Shown here: positions 1 through 6,903 of the stretch, piece by piece
How the letters are laid out: every line of letters begins with the position of its first letter
Numbering within the stretch: position 1 is the stretch's first letter
Assembly: GCA_910588455.1 (NCBI GenBank)
Contig: CAJUPG010000028.1
Span: 1 to 22,617, forward strand
DNA: 22,617 nucleotides
Reading direction: 5' to 3'
Origin: an uncultured Oscillospiraceae bacterium
GTDB taxonomy: Bacteria; Bacillota; Clostridia; Oscillospirales; Oscillospiraceae
Notes under the pieces: model-generated
What the model saw: only the letters and a program-made list of their open reading frames with translations
Databases searched by the model: none
Told to the model about the DNA's origin: nothing
Made by a program: the position numbers and the translations under genes

Positions 1-52
1 GCTTTCTTTCAACATAGCCAGATTTCCTATGTTCTAATTCGGGAGTAATATT

Positions 53-508
53 ATGAGGTTGGAGGAAAAGCTCACGCACCTGCGGAAGAGAGAGGGTTTG
101 ACCCAGCAGAAACTAGCGGATGCTTTGAACGTGTCCCGCCAGGCCATCTCAAAATGGGAGGTGGGCACAGCGGTTCCATCAACGGACAACCTCATTCACC
201 TGGGCCGGTTATTTGGGGTTGCCGTTGATGTCCTTGTAAACGAGCAGTTGGATTTGGACGGGAAACCGGACATAGACATAGAGGAGCCAGAGGTGCCGGC
301 GGAACCGGCGGTTGCGGAGAAAAAGCGCCCAGTTGCCCCCTCCATTTGGAAATTGATTGTGATTGCAGTGTGTATTCTTCTTGTAACTGTGTTTGTTATG
401 AGATTGCTTTCTAGTGGTTCAAGAAAAGAGAATGGACGCTCTTGGAGTTCATTGGAAAGTGAGATCATAGATAATTCTTCATTAGAATACATTACTATGT
501 ATCCCTAA
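53..508 (+). CDS. XRE-family transcriptional regulator with C-terminal membrane anchor
   Basis: Predicted DNA-binding protein of 151 residues. Residues about 5-62 form an XRE/Cro helix-turn-helix with the recognition-helix motif VSRQAISKWE and the following PSTDNL segment typical of clostridial regulators. After an acidic, Pro/Glu-rich linker (about 68-90) a single hydrophobic segment at about 99-117 should anchor the protein in the membrane, leaving a short tail outside. The ATG is preceded by GGGAG at a usable distance. The next gene starts 24 bases after the stop and encodes a secreted protein, so the two may be co-transcribed and the regulator may respond to an envelope signal; that role is inference. 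The promoter is not identifiable in the 52 bases available. The domain call is firm; target and ligand are unknown. Confidence 0.85.
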   Translation: MRLEEKLTHLRKREGLTQQKLADALNVSRQAISKWEVGTAVPSTDNLIHLGRLFGVAVDVLVNEQLDLDGKPDIDIEEPEVPAEPAVAEKKRPVAPSIWKLIVIAVCILLVTVFVMRLLSSGSRKENGRSWSSLESEIIDNSSLEYITMYP

Positions 509-532
509 TGTATGGAAGGGAGGTGTAGCACC

Positions 533-1000
533 ATGAACTGCAAGAAGTTCTTTGCTGGCGTATTAGTATGCGTTTTGAGTGTTGTATGGCTAAGCACAAC
601 AGTCATGGCAGTCGGAACATCAGCAAAAGAAGAGATTAGCCTAAAGAATATGGAGAAAAGCTATTTTCATCTATTCTCTATAGAAAGTGAGGGCGATTCC
701 TTCTCTCCCTATGCCCTTGGAACAATCAACACTACGATTTCCCCAAATTCCATTGTTGCAGTCAGAGAACAGCTCCCTATGGGAGCCGATGAAACTGTGA
801 CCATTAACTGCTCTTTTAATCCGGCTTCTGCCAGCCTTGATTTTGGTCTAATTGATTCTGATAACGTATTCCACTACATCAATGTTACAGGCGGCAGTAT
901 TAACGAAACAATACACATTGATGAACGCGGCGACTATACTTTTGCGATCAGAAATAAATCTTCTGTGAGTGTCAGTGTGGTCGGATTTTTGAACTACTAA
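533..1000 (+). CDS. Small secreted protein of unknown function
   Basis: Encodes 155 residues. I place the start at ATG 533 because GGGAGGTG lies at 518-525, about 7 bases upstream; an in-frame ATG at 512 sits before that site and is unlikely. Residues 1-25 are a classic signal peptide (Lys-Lys, hydrophobic core, VMA cleavage site). The mature part looks like a small beta-rich domain ending in SVVGFLNY, with repeated Asn/Ser/Thr turns, and has no catalytic motif or Cys pair that I recognise. A second, decayed copy of its C-terminal half lies at 1511-1734. The gene follows a membrane-anchored XRE regulator closely and is probably in the same transcript. I do not recognise a named family; it could be a cell-surface or released protein. 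Confidence 0.75.
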   Translation: MNCKKFFAGVLVCVLSVVWLSTTVMAVGTSAKEEISLKNMEKSYFHLFSIESEGDSFSPYALGTINTTISPNSIVAVREQLPMGADETVTINCSFNPASASLDFGLIDSDNVFHYINVTGGSINETIHIDERGDYTFAIRNKSSVSVSVVGFLNY

Positions 1001-1079
1001 AATGCGTATCATACTAATGGAAGAGGGGGAACACAGACTGTTTGCACTGCTTCCCTGATTGCTGTGTAACAGCCAGCCT

Positions 1080-1454
1080 ATGAGAAAGCAAATTGGATAT
1101 TATCTCAGCGGTGTGATTGGTTTAGCGGAGACCGCCGTGATATGTGTATATCTAAACCGGATCTATTCCATACCGATTGAATGTATTATTATCATTATGG
1201 CAATCGGGGCAGGCTTCCTAATGTTCGGGGTCAACCTTATCAGTACATTCCGGAAAATTGAGGAGCAGCTGCCGGCGGCGGACAGGGCCAATCTGCGCCG
1301 TACCGCTTTTTACCAACTGCATGAGCTGTTTCTGCTTCAAAGCCTCGCCGCAGTCCTTCTATTTTTGCATTTTCATACCCCCCAGTGGATTGCGCTGCCT
1401 CTGGTAAAAGAAGTCCTTTTGGGGGCCATCTTCCTGGATTTGAAAAAAAACTGA
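1080..1454 (+). CDS. Small multi-pass membrane protein, unknown
   Basis: Encodes 124 residues if it starts at ATG 1080; the frame is open from TTG 1059, the codon after an in-frame stop. Three to four hydrophobic stretches are visible (about 7-28, 34-56, 84-102 and 104-118). A basic and acidic loop follows the second one, and the tail is Lys-rich. No convincing ribosome binding site precedes either start; the nearest purine run, at 1021-1029, is too far away. The gene may therefore be weakly translated, coupled to something upstream, or decaying like its neighbours. A perfect hairpin begins six bases after the stop. No family recognised. Confidence 0.5.
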   Translation: MRKQIGYYLSGVIGLAETAVICVYLNRIYSIPIECIIIIMAIGAGFLMFGVNLISTFRKIEEQLPAADRANLRRTAFYQLHELFLLQSLAAVLLFLHFHTPQWIALPLVKEVLLGAIFLDLKKN

Positions 1455-1460
1455 AACGCA

Positions 1461-1498
1461 AAGGAGCCCCGGCGCTCAAACCAGCGCCGGGGCTCCTT
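1461..1498 (+). terminator. Perfect 16-bp hairpin after the membrane-protein gene
   Basis: Bases 1461-1476 and 1483-1498 are exact inverted repeats around a 6-base loop, with a G+C-rich core. There is no T-run after it on the plus strand; on the minus strand it is followed within about 15 bases by a T-run (the A-run at 1442-1450). It may end transcription of the upstream genes, but it also sits directly before the truncated 5' edge of the decayed gene copy, so it could mark an old rearrangement junction. Confidence 0.55.
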
Positions 1499-1510
1499 AG
1501 AGACGCTTTA

Positions 1511-1734
1511 TATGGAGGCCGGTGAAACGGTAACAATTAACTGCGCTTAACAATCCGGCATTTGCCAGCGTTGATTTTGGGTTGGTAGATTCTGACAGCG
1601 TATTCCATTACATCAATGTTACAGGGGGCAGTATCAACGAAAGCATCATTATTCCTGAACGCGGCACATATACCCTGGGAATTAGAAACAAATCTCCTAT
1701 TAGAGTCAGTGTGGTCGGATTTTTGAACTATTAA
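1511..1734 (+). pseudogene. Truncated, frameshifted second copy of the secreted-protein gene
   Basis: This stretch matches the 3' half of the secreted-protein gene at 533-1000 at both DNA and protein level, including a near-identical last 30 bases and the shared ending SVVGFLNY. Reading from ATG 1512 gives ETVTINCA and then a stop at 1548. Shifting frame around 1548-1551 restores the homology (NPAFASVDFGLVDSDS) through to the TAA at 1732-1734. The copy therefore has a net one-base insertion (or two-base loss) and no signal-peptide region, and its upstream part ends near the hairpin at 1461-1498. It is best read as a remnant of a tandem duplication. A sequencing error could explain the frameshift but not the missing 5' half. 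Confidence 0.8.
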
Positions 1735-1754
1735 AAAAGAAGGAGTAATGTAAG

Positions 1755-1991
1755 ATGTAAAAGCTTTTGAGCATCATGCTAGTAATTGCCTTAAGTCTAC
1801 CTTTATGCACTACAGTATATGCAAGCACGGGAAATACCGTGGATCCTTCACAAATCTATGCCAGATATGCGCCCGAATTGGCTGAATGGAATGAAGATGA
1901 AATCAGGAGTCTTTCTGAAAAGGAAATCAATATATTATTTGAGGATATTTTTTCTGTCAGTACATATGAAGAACTTATTTGCATTTTTTAA
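1755..1991 (+). pseudogene. Secreted-protein gene with a stop as codon 2
   Basis: A good ribosome binding site (AAGGAG at 1739-1744) is followed 10 bases later by ATG 1755, but the next codon is TAA (1758-1760). After it the frame reads KLLSIMLVIALSLPLC and on to a VYA cleavage site, which is a complete signal peptide, followed by a short acidic mature part ending at 1991. The usual arrangement would be ATG-AAA-AAG, so a single A-to-T change (AAA to TAA) explains it. TTG 1767 or ATG 1776 could still serve as starts, but both lie too far from the binding site. Mature part of about 50 residues, no recognised family. Confidence 0.6.
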
Positions 1992-2259
1992 CAGGCCGAA
2001 GGTTCGGTTTTTTTGCACCTGGCTGGGCTTGACGTGGACCCGTTTCTGTATATGGTTCGTTGTAATCTGGTGGCTTGACAACTGCAATGTCGTTCAGTTC
2101 TTTGGAATGTGTCTGTTTACGTTATCTGAAGTTTTTGTTTCCATACCCGTCCATAAGAATCTGAAGATGAGCTCCAAAGTCGATTATTGGTTTACTTTTA
2201 TATCCTACACAACTGCGCTTGTTTCCTCTGGAATTGTTTATTGCTACATTCTAACCTGA
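1966..2259 (+). CDS. Possible small membrane protein
   Basis: Frame encoding 97 residues from ATG 1966, overlapping the 3' end of the preceding frame by 26 bases in another register. It is rich in Trp and Phe, with three hydrophobic spans (about 14-36, 43-63 and 73-96) and a short Lys-rich loop between the second and third. No Shine-Dalgarno sequence lies at the right distance; GAGG at 1941-1944 is too far. It may be expressed by coupling to the frame before it, or may be part of a gene that has lost its frame. Its stop codon touches the terminator hairpin at 2259-2293, which supports it being the last gene of a plus-strand unit. No homologue recognised. Confidence 0.4.
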   Translation: MKNLFAFFNRPKVRFFCTWLGLTWTRFCIWFVVIWWLDNCNVVQFFGMCLFTLSEVFVSIPVHKNLKMSSKVDYWFTFISYTTALVSSGIVYCYILT

Positions 2260-2293
2260 GAAAGCCCCCAGCTCACTGAGCTGGGGGCTTTCT
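2259..2293. terminator. Bidirectional terminator between the plus-strand cluster and ilvC
   Basis: An almost perfect inverted repeat (arms 2259-2275 and 2277-2293, folding with a small CACTG loop) has a G+C-rich core and AAAG/CTTT outer pairs, so each strand ends in a short CTTTCT tail. It lies between two convergent units: the plus-strand ORF stop is inside its first bases and the ilvC stop is 11 bases away on the other side. It probably serves both. Confidence 0.75.
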
Positions 2294-2304
2294 GCAATCA
2301 AAAT

Positions 2305-3324
2305 TCAGTTGGACGCCGTATCCGGGTCGGTATCGTCGCCCCAGAGCATATTCTTACGCAGCTCCGCGCCCACGGTCTCCATCTGGTGCTTGGCCAGCTG
2401 GGAGCGCTTGGCGTTGAAGAAGGTGCGGCCGTTCTTGTTCTCGGCGATCCACTTGCCGGCGAACACGCCGTCCTGGATGTCGGTGAGGACGGCCTTCATG
2501 TTCTTCTTGGTCTCCTCATAGGGCAGGATGCGGGGGCCGGAGACGTACTCGCCGAACTCGGCGGTGTCAGAGATGGAGTAGTTCATCATGGCCACGCCGC
2601 CCTTGTTGATCAGGTCGATGATGAGCTTCATCTCGTGGATGCACTCGAAGTAGGCGTTCTCGGGGGCGTAGCCCGCCTCCACCAGGGTCTCGAAGCCCAG
2701 CTTCATCAGCTCCACCACGCCGCCGCACAGGACAGCCTGCTCGCCGAACAGGTCGGTCTCGGTCTCGTCCTGGAAGGTGGTCTCCATCACGCCGCCCCGG
2801 GCGCCGCCGATGCCGGCGGCGTAGGCCAGAGCCAGCTTATAGGCGTCGCCGGTGGCGTTTTGCTCCACGGCGATGAGGCAGGGCACGCCCTTGCCCGCCA
2901 CGTACTGGCTGCGCACGGTGTGTCCGGGGCCCTTGGGGGCGATCATGGACACGTCCACGCCGGCGGGGGGGACGATCTGCTTGAAGTGGATGTTGAAGCC
3001 GTGGGCGAACATGAGCATGTTGCCCGGCTCCAGGTTGGGGGCGATGTCCTTCTTATAGACGTCGGCCTGGACCTCGTCGTTGATGAGGATCATCACGATG
3101 TCGCCCCACTTGGCGGCCTCGGCAACGGTCTTCACCTTCAGGCCGGCCTTCTCGGCGGCGGCCCAGTTTTTGGAGCCCTCCCGCAGGCCGACGCACACGT
3201 CGCAGCCCGAGTCCTTCAGGTTCATGGCGTGGGCGTGGCCCTGGGAGCCGTAGCCGATGATGGTGATCTTCTTGCCGTCCAGGTAGTTGATGTCGCAGTC
3301 CTTCTCATAGTACATTTTTGCCAT
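2305..3324 (-). CDS. ilvC: Ketol-acid reductoisomerase (class I)
   Basis: Converts 2-acetolactate or 2-aceto-2-hydroxybutyrate into the 2,3-dihydroxy acid with Mg2+ and NAD(P)H, the second common step to valine, leucine and isoleucine; cytosolic. The 339 residues match the short bacterial class I form. Visible motifs are the Rossmann GYGSQGHAHA near residues 24-33, the cofactor loop LREGSKNW, the metal-binding DETETDLFGEQ segment, and ECIHEMKLI near the C-terminal knotted domain. The start is ATG 3324, with AAGGAGGAAT at 3331-3340 upstream; longer in-frame extensions run into ilvN and are not credible. The gene overlaps the end of ilvN by 20 bases, so its ribosome binding site lies inside ilvN and translation is probably coupled. 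It is the last gene before the terminator at 2259-2293. Confidence 0.97.
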   Translation of the reverse strand: MAKMYYEKDCDINYLDGKKITIIGYGSQGHAHAMNLKDSGCDVCVGLREGSKNWAAAEKAGLKVKTVAEAAKWGDIVMILINDEVQADVYKKDIAPNLEPGNMLMFAHGFNIHFKQIVPPAGVDVSMIAPKGPGHTVRSQYVAGKGVPCLIAVEQNATGDAYKLALAYAAGIGGARGGVMETTFQDETETDLFGEQAVLCGGVVELMKLGFETLVEAGYAPENAYFECIHEMKLIIDLINKGGVAMMNYSISDTAEFGEYVSGPRILPYEETKKNMKAVLTDIQDGVFAGKWIAENKNGRTFFNAKRSQLAKHQMETVGAELRKNMLWGDDTDPDTASN

Positions 3325-3859
3325 AGTTGTATTCCTCCTTGAGCTTGTTGTCGTCGTATATAGTGCTACGCCCCCGTTCGATGGCGATAGTACCCGTCTT
3401 TGCGATCTCCAAAATGCCGAAATCCCGCAGGAGATCAATCAGCGCGCCGGTCTTGTCCTTGTCCCCGAAGATGGCCACGGTAAGGGTCTCCCGGCCCACG
3501 TCGATAATGTTGGCCCGGAACAGGTTGGCAATCTGAATCACCTCGTCCCGGGAGCCCCGGTCCATGGCCTGGACCTTAATCAAAGCCACTTCCCGCTGGA
3601 TGGAGTTCTTCTCGTCCACAATCTTCACCGCCATCACCGGAATCAGCTTCCGGCACTGGGCGGCGATCTGGTTAATCATTTGCTCGTCGCTGCGCAGTAC
3701 GATGGTCAGCCGGGCCACCCCGGACCGGTCGGCTTCGCCGGTGACGATGGACTCGATGTTATAGCCCTTCCGGGAAAACAGCCGGGCCACCTGGCTGAGA
3801 ACGCCGGGGGTGTCCTCCACCAGAATGGACAGCGTGTAAAGCTTTTGTTCTTTATTCAT
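3305..3859 (-). CDS. ilvN: Acetolactate synthase small (regulatory) subunit, copy 1
   Basis: Regulatory subunit that stimulates the large subunit and gives feedback inhibition by branched-chain amino acids. It has 184 residues: an N-terminal ACT domain (about 6-78) opening with LSILVEDTPGVLSQVARLF and NIES, then the C-terminal ACT-like domain with FRANIIDVGRETLTV. It is longer than the second copy at 6405-6890, mainly through a charged C-terminal tail that also carries the ilvC ribosome binding site. It begins 12 bases after the stop of the adjacent large-subunit gene, with GGGGGTG as the likely binding site. Pairing with the neighbouring large subunit (3872-5575) is inferred from position. 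Confidence 0.93.
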   Translation of the reverse strand: MNKEQKLYTLSILVEDTPGVLSQVARLFSRKGYNIESIVTGEADRSGVARLTIVLRSDEQMINQIAAQCRKLIPVMAVKIVDEKNSIQREVALIKVQAMDRGSRDEVIQIANLFRANIIDVGRETLTVAIFGDKDKTGALIDLLRDFGILEIAKTGTIAIERGRSTIYDDNKLKEEYNYGKNVL

Positions 3860-3871
3860 GCCGCACCCCCG

Positions 3872-5575
3872 TTATTTCAGCAAAAAGTCGGTGATGTGGG
3901 CCCCGCCGGCCACCATGGGCCGGACCATCTCGTCCATGTCCAGCACACAGTCAATGACGCAGCCTCTTCCGCTGTCCAGGGCCCTCTGGAAGGCATCCTC
4001 CATCTCCGCCCGGTTCTTTACCCGGAAGCCCTCCAGCCCGTAGGCCTGGGCCAGCTTGACGAAATCCGGCCCCCGGTCCAGGGTGGTCTCGGAGAACCGC
4101 TTTTCATAGATCAGATTCTGCCACTGGCGCACCATGCCCAGACAGCCGTTATTGAAAATCACCGTGATAATGGGCAGCTTGTAGTGCTCCACTGTGCACA
4201 GCTCGTGACAGTTCATCCGGAAGCAGCCGTCCCCGGTGGTGTGGACCACCATCTTGTCCGGGTTGCCCACCTTGGCCCCGATGGCCGCCCCCAGGCCGAA
4301 GCCCATAGTGCCAAAGCCGCCGCTGGTGAGCAGCTGGCCGGGGTAGCTGAAATTGAAGTGCTGGATGGACCACATCTGATGCTGGCCCACATCGGTGGCC
4401 ACAATGGTATCCTCCGGGGCCTTTTGGCGGATCACCTCCAGGACCTGCTGGGGGGTAAGCCCCTCCCCCTCCCGCAGCTCCCGCTCCCGCTTCAGGGAGA
4501 GAATCCGCTTTTTCCAGTCCTCATGCTGATACTGGGGAATGCGCTGGTTCAAAAGCTCCAGCACCCGCCGGGCGCTGCCCACAATATGGTGGTCGGTGAC
4601 GACGTTTTTGTCAATCTCCGAGCGGTCAATGTCAATCTGAACAATTTTCGCCTGGCTGGCGAAGGTCTCCGGCTGGAGGGCCACCCGGTCGGAGAACCGG
4701 CAGCCCACCACAATCAGCAAATCGCACTCATTGCAGGCGGTATTCGACGCCTCGGAGCCGTGCATTCCGATCATGCCGGTGGTCAGGGGGTGACCGCCGG
4801 GGAAGCCGCCGCCGCCCATCACCGAGATGGCCACAGGGGCGTCCAGCTTTTCGGCAAATTCCCGGAATTCCGCATGGGCCCGCCCCCGGACCACGCCGCC
4901 GCCGCAGATCAGCAGAGGCCGCTCCGACCGGGCCAGCATCTCCGCCAGCTTGTCCACATCCCCCAGGTTGGGCTCCGGAGCCTTGAGGCCGTGGTTCCGG
5001 GCCAGACTCTGAATGCTCCCGCAGGAGCGGTTTTCGCTCCAGGGGACGAACTCGTAGTCGATCATTACGTTGGGGGCGGTGACATTTTTCAAAAAGTCGA
5101 TCAGAACCGGGCCGGGCCGGCCGGTGGCCGCCACCGCGAAGGCCTGCCGCATCACGTCGGGGATGGTCTGGGCGTCCCGGACCAGGTACGTCGCCTTGGT
5201 GATGGGCATGGCGATGCCGGTGATGTCCACCTCCTGGAAGGTATCCCGGCCCAAAAGGGGTTCGCTCACGTTGCAGGTGAGAAAGACCACCGGGGAGGAG
5301 TCCATATAGGCGGTGGCGATGCCGGTGGTCAGGTTGGTGGCGCCGGGGCCGCTGGTGGCAAAGCACACCCCCACCTTTCCGGTGGAGCGGGCGTAGCCGT
5401 CGGCGGCGTGGGAGGCCCCCTGCTCATGGGCCGTCAGAATGTGCTTGATTTTATCCTGATAACGGTACAGCTCATCATAGACGTTCAGGATGGTGCCGCC
5501 CGGGTAGCCGAAAACGGTATCCACCTCCTGCTCCAGCAGACATTCCATGATGGCTTGGGTCGCTCGTATTTTCAA
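3872..5575 (-). CDS. ilvB: Acetolactate synthase large (catalytic) subunit, copy 1
   Basis: ThDP- and FAD-dependent enzyme that decarboxylates pyruvate and joins it to a second pyruvate or to 2-ketobutyrate. It has 567 residues with the full domain order: N-terminal PYR domain with GYPGG and catalytic Glu51 in HEQGASHAADGYAR, the SGPGATN segment, a central FAD-binding domain, and a C-terminal PP domain with the ThDP/Mg motif starting GDGCFRMN and ending NN. Trp485 in LGMVRQWQ is the acceptor-pocket Trp linked to 2-ketobutyrate preference in characterised enzymes. The start is TTG 5575: AAGGAGG at 5583-5589 lies 7 bases upstream, whereas the first in-frame ATG would cut into the PYR domain. 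The gene follows the ferredoxin-nitroreductase gene by 15 bases. Confidence 0.95.
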   Translation of the reverse strand: MKIRATQAIMECLLEQEVDTVFGYPGGTILNVYDELYRYQDKIKHILTAHEQGASHAADGYARSTGKVGVCFATSGPGATNLTTGIATAYMDSSPVVFLTCNVSEPLLGRDTFQEVDITGIAMPITKATYLVRDAQTIPDVMRQAFAVAATGRPGPVLIDFLKNVTAPNVMIDYEFVPWSENRSCGSIQSLARNHGLKAPEPNLGDVDKLAEMLARSERPLLICGGGVVRGRAHAEFREFAEKLDAPVAISVMGGGGFPGGHPLTTGMIGMHGSEASNTACNECDLLIVVGCRFSDRVALQPETFASQAKIVQIDIDRSEIDKNVVTDHHIVGSARRVLELLNQRIPQYQHEDWKKRILSLKRERELREGEGLTPQQVLEVIRQKAPEDTIVATDVGQHQMWSIQHFNFSYPGQLLTSGGFGTMGFGLGAAIGAKVGNPDKMVVHTTGDGCFRMNCHELCTVEHYKLPIITVIFNNGCLGMVRQWQNLIYEKRFSETTLDRGPDFVKLAQAYGLEGFRVKNRAEMEDAFQRALDSGRGCVIDCVLDMDEMVRPMVAGGAHITDFLLK

Positions 5576-5590
5576 ATCGAATCCTCCTTA

Positions 5591-6394
5591 CTAGCGCCAG
5601 ACCACATCCGCGCTCTTCCGCGGGACGGTTCGCAGATAATTCACATCGGGGCAGCCCACCACCAGAACGGCGTAGACCTGGTAATTCTCCTTCAGGGCCA
5701 GCTCCTTTTGCAGGGCCGGACTGTGCATAATGGCCCGGGCGGAAAAGCCGCTGTACAGCATCCCCAGTCCCAGGCTGTAAATCATGGTCTCCATGTGGGC
5801 GGCGGCGATGCAGGCCGACTGGGGGGAGTCGGAGGCAATGACGATTGCCGTCCCCGCACCGAAAAACAGCCGGTCCTTCCGCTGGGCGTGGTACTCGCCG
5901 TACATCTCCAGCCACATATCGCTGTACCAGGAGATTTTCTGCCCGGCCCGGGCCGCCTCGTCCCCCATGAGCTTCAGCTCGTCAATCAGCTTGGTCCGCA
6001 GGGCGGGCAGTTCCTTTTGGAACACGGTATAGGAGACATTCTGCAAATTGCCCCCGGTGGGAGAAAAGCGCCCCGCCTCCAAAATCAGCTCCAGCTGCTC
6101 CCGGGTCACCGGGACATCCCGGAACCGGCGGATGCTCCGCCGGGTTTTCAGGTGGTTTAAGTAGACCTGGGGGTCCAGCCGGGACGGGAGAGACGCACAC
6201 TCCAGCACCTCCCCCATATTATACCCGGTCAGGGTCACCGCGTCCGCGGGGCACACGGCGATACAGTGCCCGCACGCAATGCAGTTCACGCCCCTGGGCA
6301 CGGCTTTTCCGTCCACAAGCTCCAGCTCCTGGGGGAAGCAGTCCGCCGCGCAGGCCCCGCAGCCTACGCATTTTTCAGTGTCGATTTTGACCAT
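5591..6394 (-). CDS. 2x[4Fe-4S] ferredoxin-nitroreductase fusion
   Basis: Predicted soluble flavoprotein of 267 residues. Residues 9-48 hold two [4Fe-4S] motifs (Cys 9, 12, 15, 19 and Cys 38, 41, 44, 48, the second reading CIACGHCIAVCP). Residues about 78-255 are an FMN-binding nitroreductase domain with the RRSIRRF entry motif and a PTGGNLQN segment. Such fusions are common in anaerobes and usually pass electrons from ferredoxin to FMN; the substrate is generally unknown. The start ATG 6394 has AAGGAGGG upstream. The gene lies between two ilvBN pairs with gaps of 10 and 15 bases, so it is in the ilv transcript. A link to branched-chain synthesis (redox support or a side reaction) is suggested only by this position. 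Confidence 0.93.
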   Translation of the reverse strand: MVKIDTEKCVGCGACAADCFPQELELVDGKAVPRGVNCIACGHCIAVCPADAVTLTGYNMGEVLECASLPSRLDPQVYLNHLKTRRSIRRFRDVPVTREQLELILEAGRFSPTGGNLQNVSYTVFQKELPALRTKLIDELKLMGDEAARAGQKISWYSDMWLEMYGEYHAQRKDRLFFGAGTAIVIASDSPQSACIAAAHMETMIYSLGLGMLYSGFSARAIMHSPALQKELALKENYQVYAVLVVGCPDVNYLRTVPRKSADVVWR

Positions 6395-6404
6395 GCGTCC
6401 CTCC

Positions 6405-6890
6405 TTAAATCTTCCCGCCGCCCTTTTGCAGGGCGATCACGCCGGTGCGGACTACCTCCAGGATGGAAAAGGGCCGGAGCATGGATTCAAAGGTATCCAC
6501 CCGGTCCGGGGTGTCGGACAGCTCCAGGGTCATGGACGTGGGAGAAATATCGGAGACCTTGGCCCCCATGATCTCGCAGATGGTCATAATGTCCTGGCGG
6601 GTCTTGTTGGTGGCGTTTACCTTCACCAGCACCAGCTCCCGGCCAATCATGTTGTTCTCTGGGATGGTCCGGACCTTGATGACCTCAATGAGCTTGTTGA
6701 GCTGCTTCTCCACCTGCTCCACCACGCTGTTCCCGCTGTCCACAATGATCGTAATGCGGGAGACCGTCGGGTCGTCGGTAACCCCCACGGCCAGGGATTC
6801 AATGTTAAAGGCCCGGCGGGAGAAAAGGCCGGTGATGCGGTTCAATACGCCGGCCTGGTTCTCCACCAGGACGGAAATGGTCTGTTTCAT
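6405..6890 (-). CDS. ilvH: Acetolactate synthase small (regulatory) subunit, copy 2
   Basis: Regulatory subunit of 161 residues, close to the usual IlvH length. An N-terminal ACT domain (about 2-75) begins ISVLVENQAGVLNRITGLF, followed by a C-terminal domain with VSDISPTSMTLELS. The start ATG 6890 has AGGAGGAG immediately upstream and lies 13 bases after the stop of the large-subunit gene, so the pair 6405-8532 is a complete synthase. It differs clearly from the other small subunit at 3305-3859 across the ACT domain, so the two are old paralogues and not a recent copy. The symbol is used only to separate the copies; ilvN would serve equally. Confidence 0.92.
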   Translation of the reverse strand: MKQTISVLVENQAGVLNRITGLFSRRAFNIESLAVGVTDDPTVSRITIIVDSGNSVVEQVEKQLNKLIEVIKVRTIPENNMIGRELVLVKVNATNKTRQDIMTICEIMGAKVSDISPTSMTLELSDTPDRVDTFESMLRPFSILEVVRTGVIALQKGGGKI

Positions 6891-6903
6891 CGGCTCTCCT
6901 CCT

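Noticed and set aside
2386..3342. Plus-strand open frame of 318 codons antisense to ilvC
   Set aside because: Val/Gly/His-rich shadow of a highly conserved gene.
3325..3438. N-terminal extension of ilvC
   Set aside because: Lies within ilvN, lacks family similarity, and a strong binding site precedes ATG 3324.
3680..6160. Plus-strand open frame of 826 codons antisense to ilvN, ilvB and the nitroreductase
   Set aside because: Low-complexity Gly/His/Gln/Pro translation with no domain, lying opposite clearly coding minus-strand genes; a G+C-rich shadow frame.
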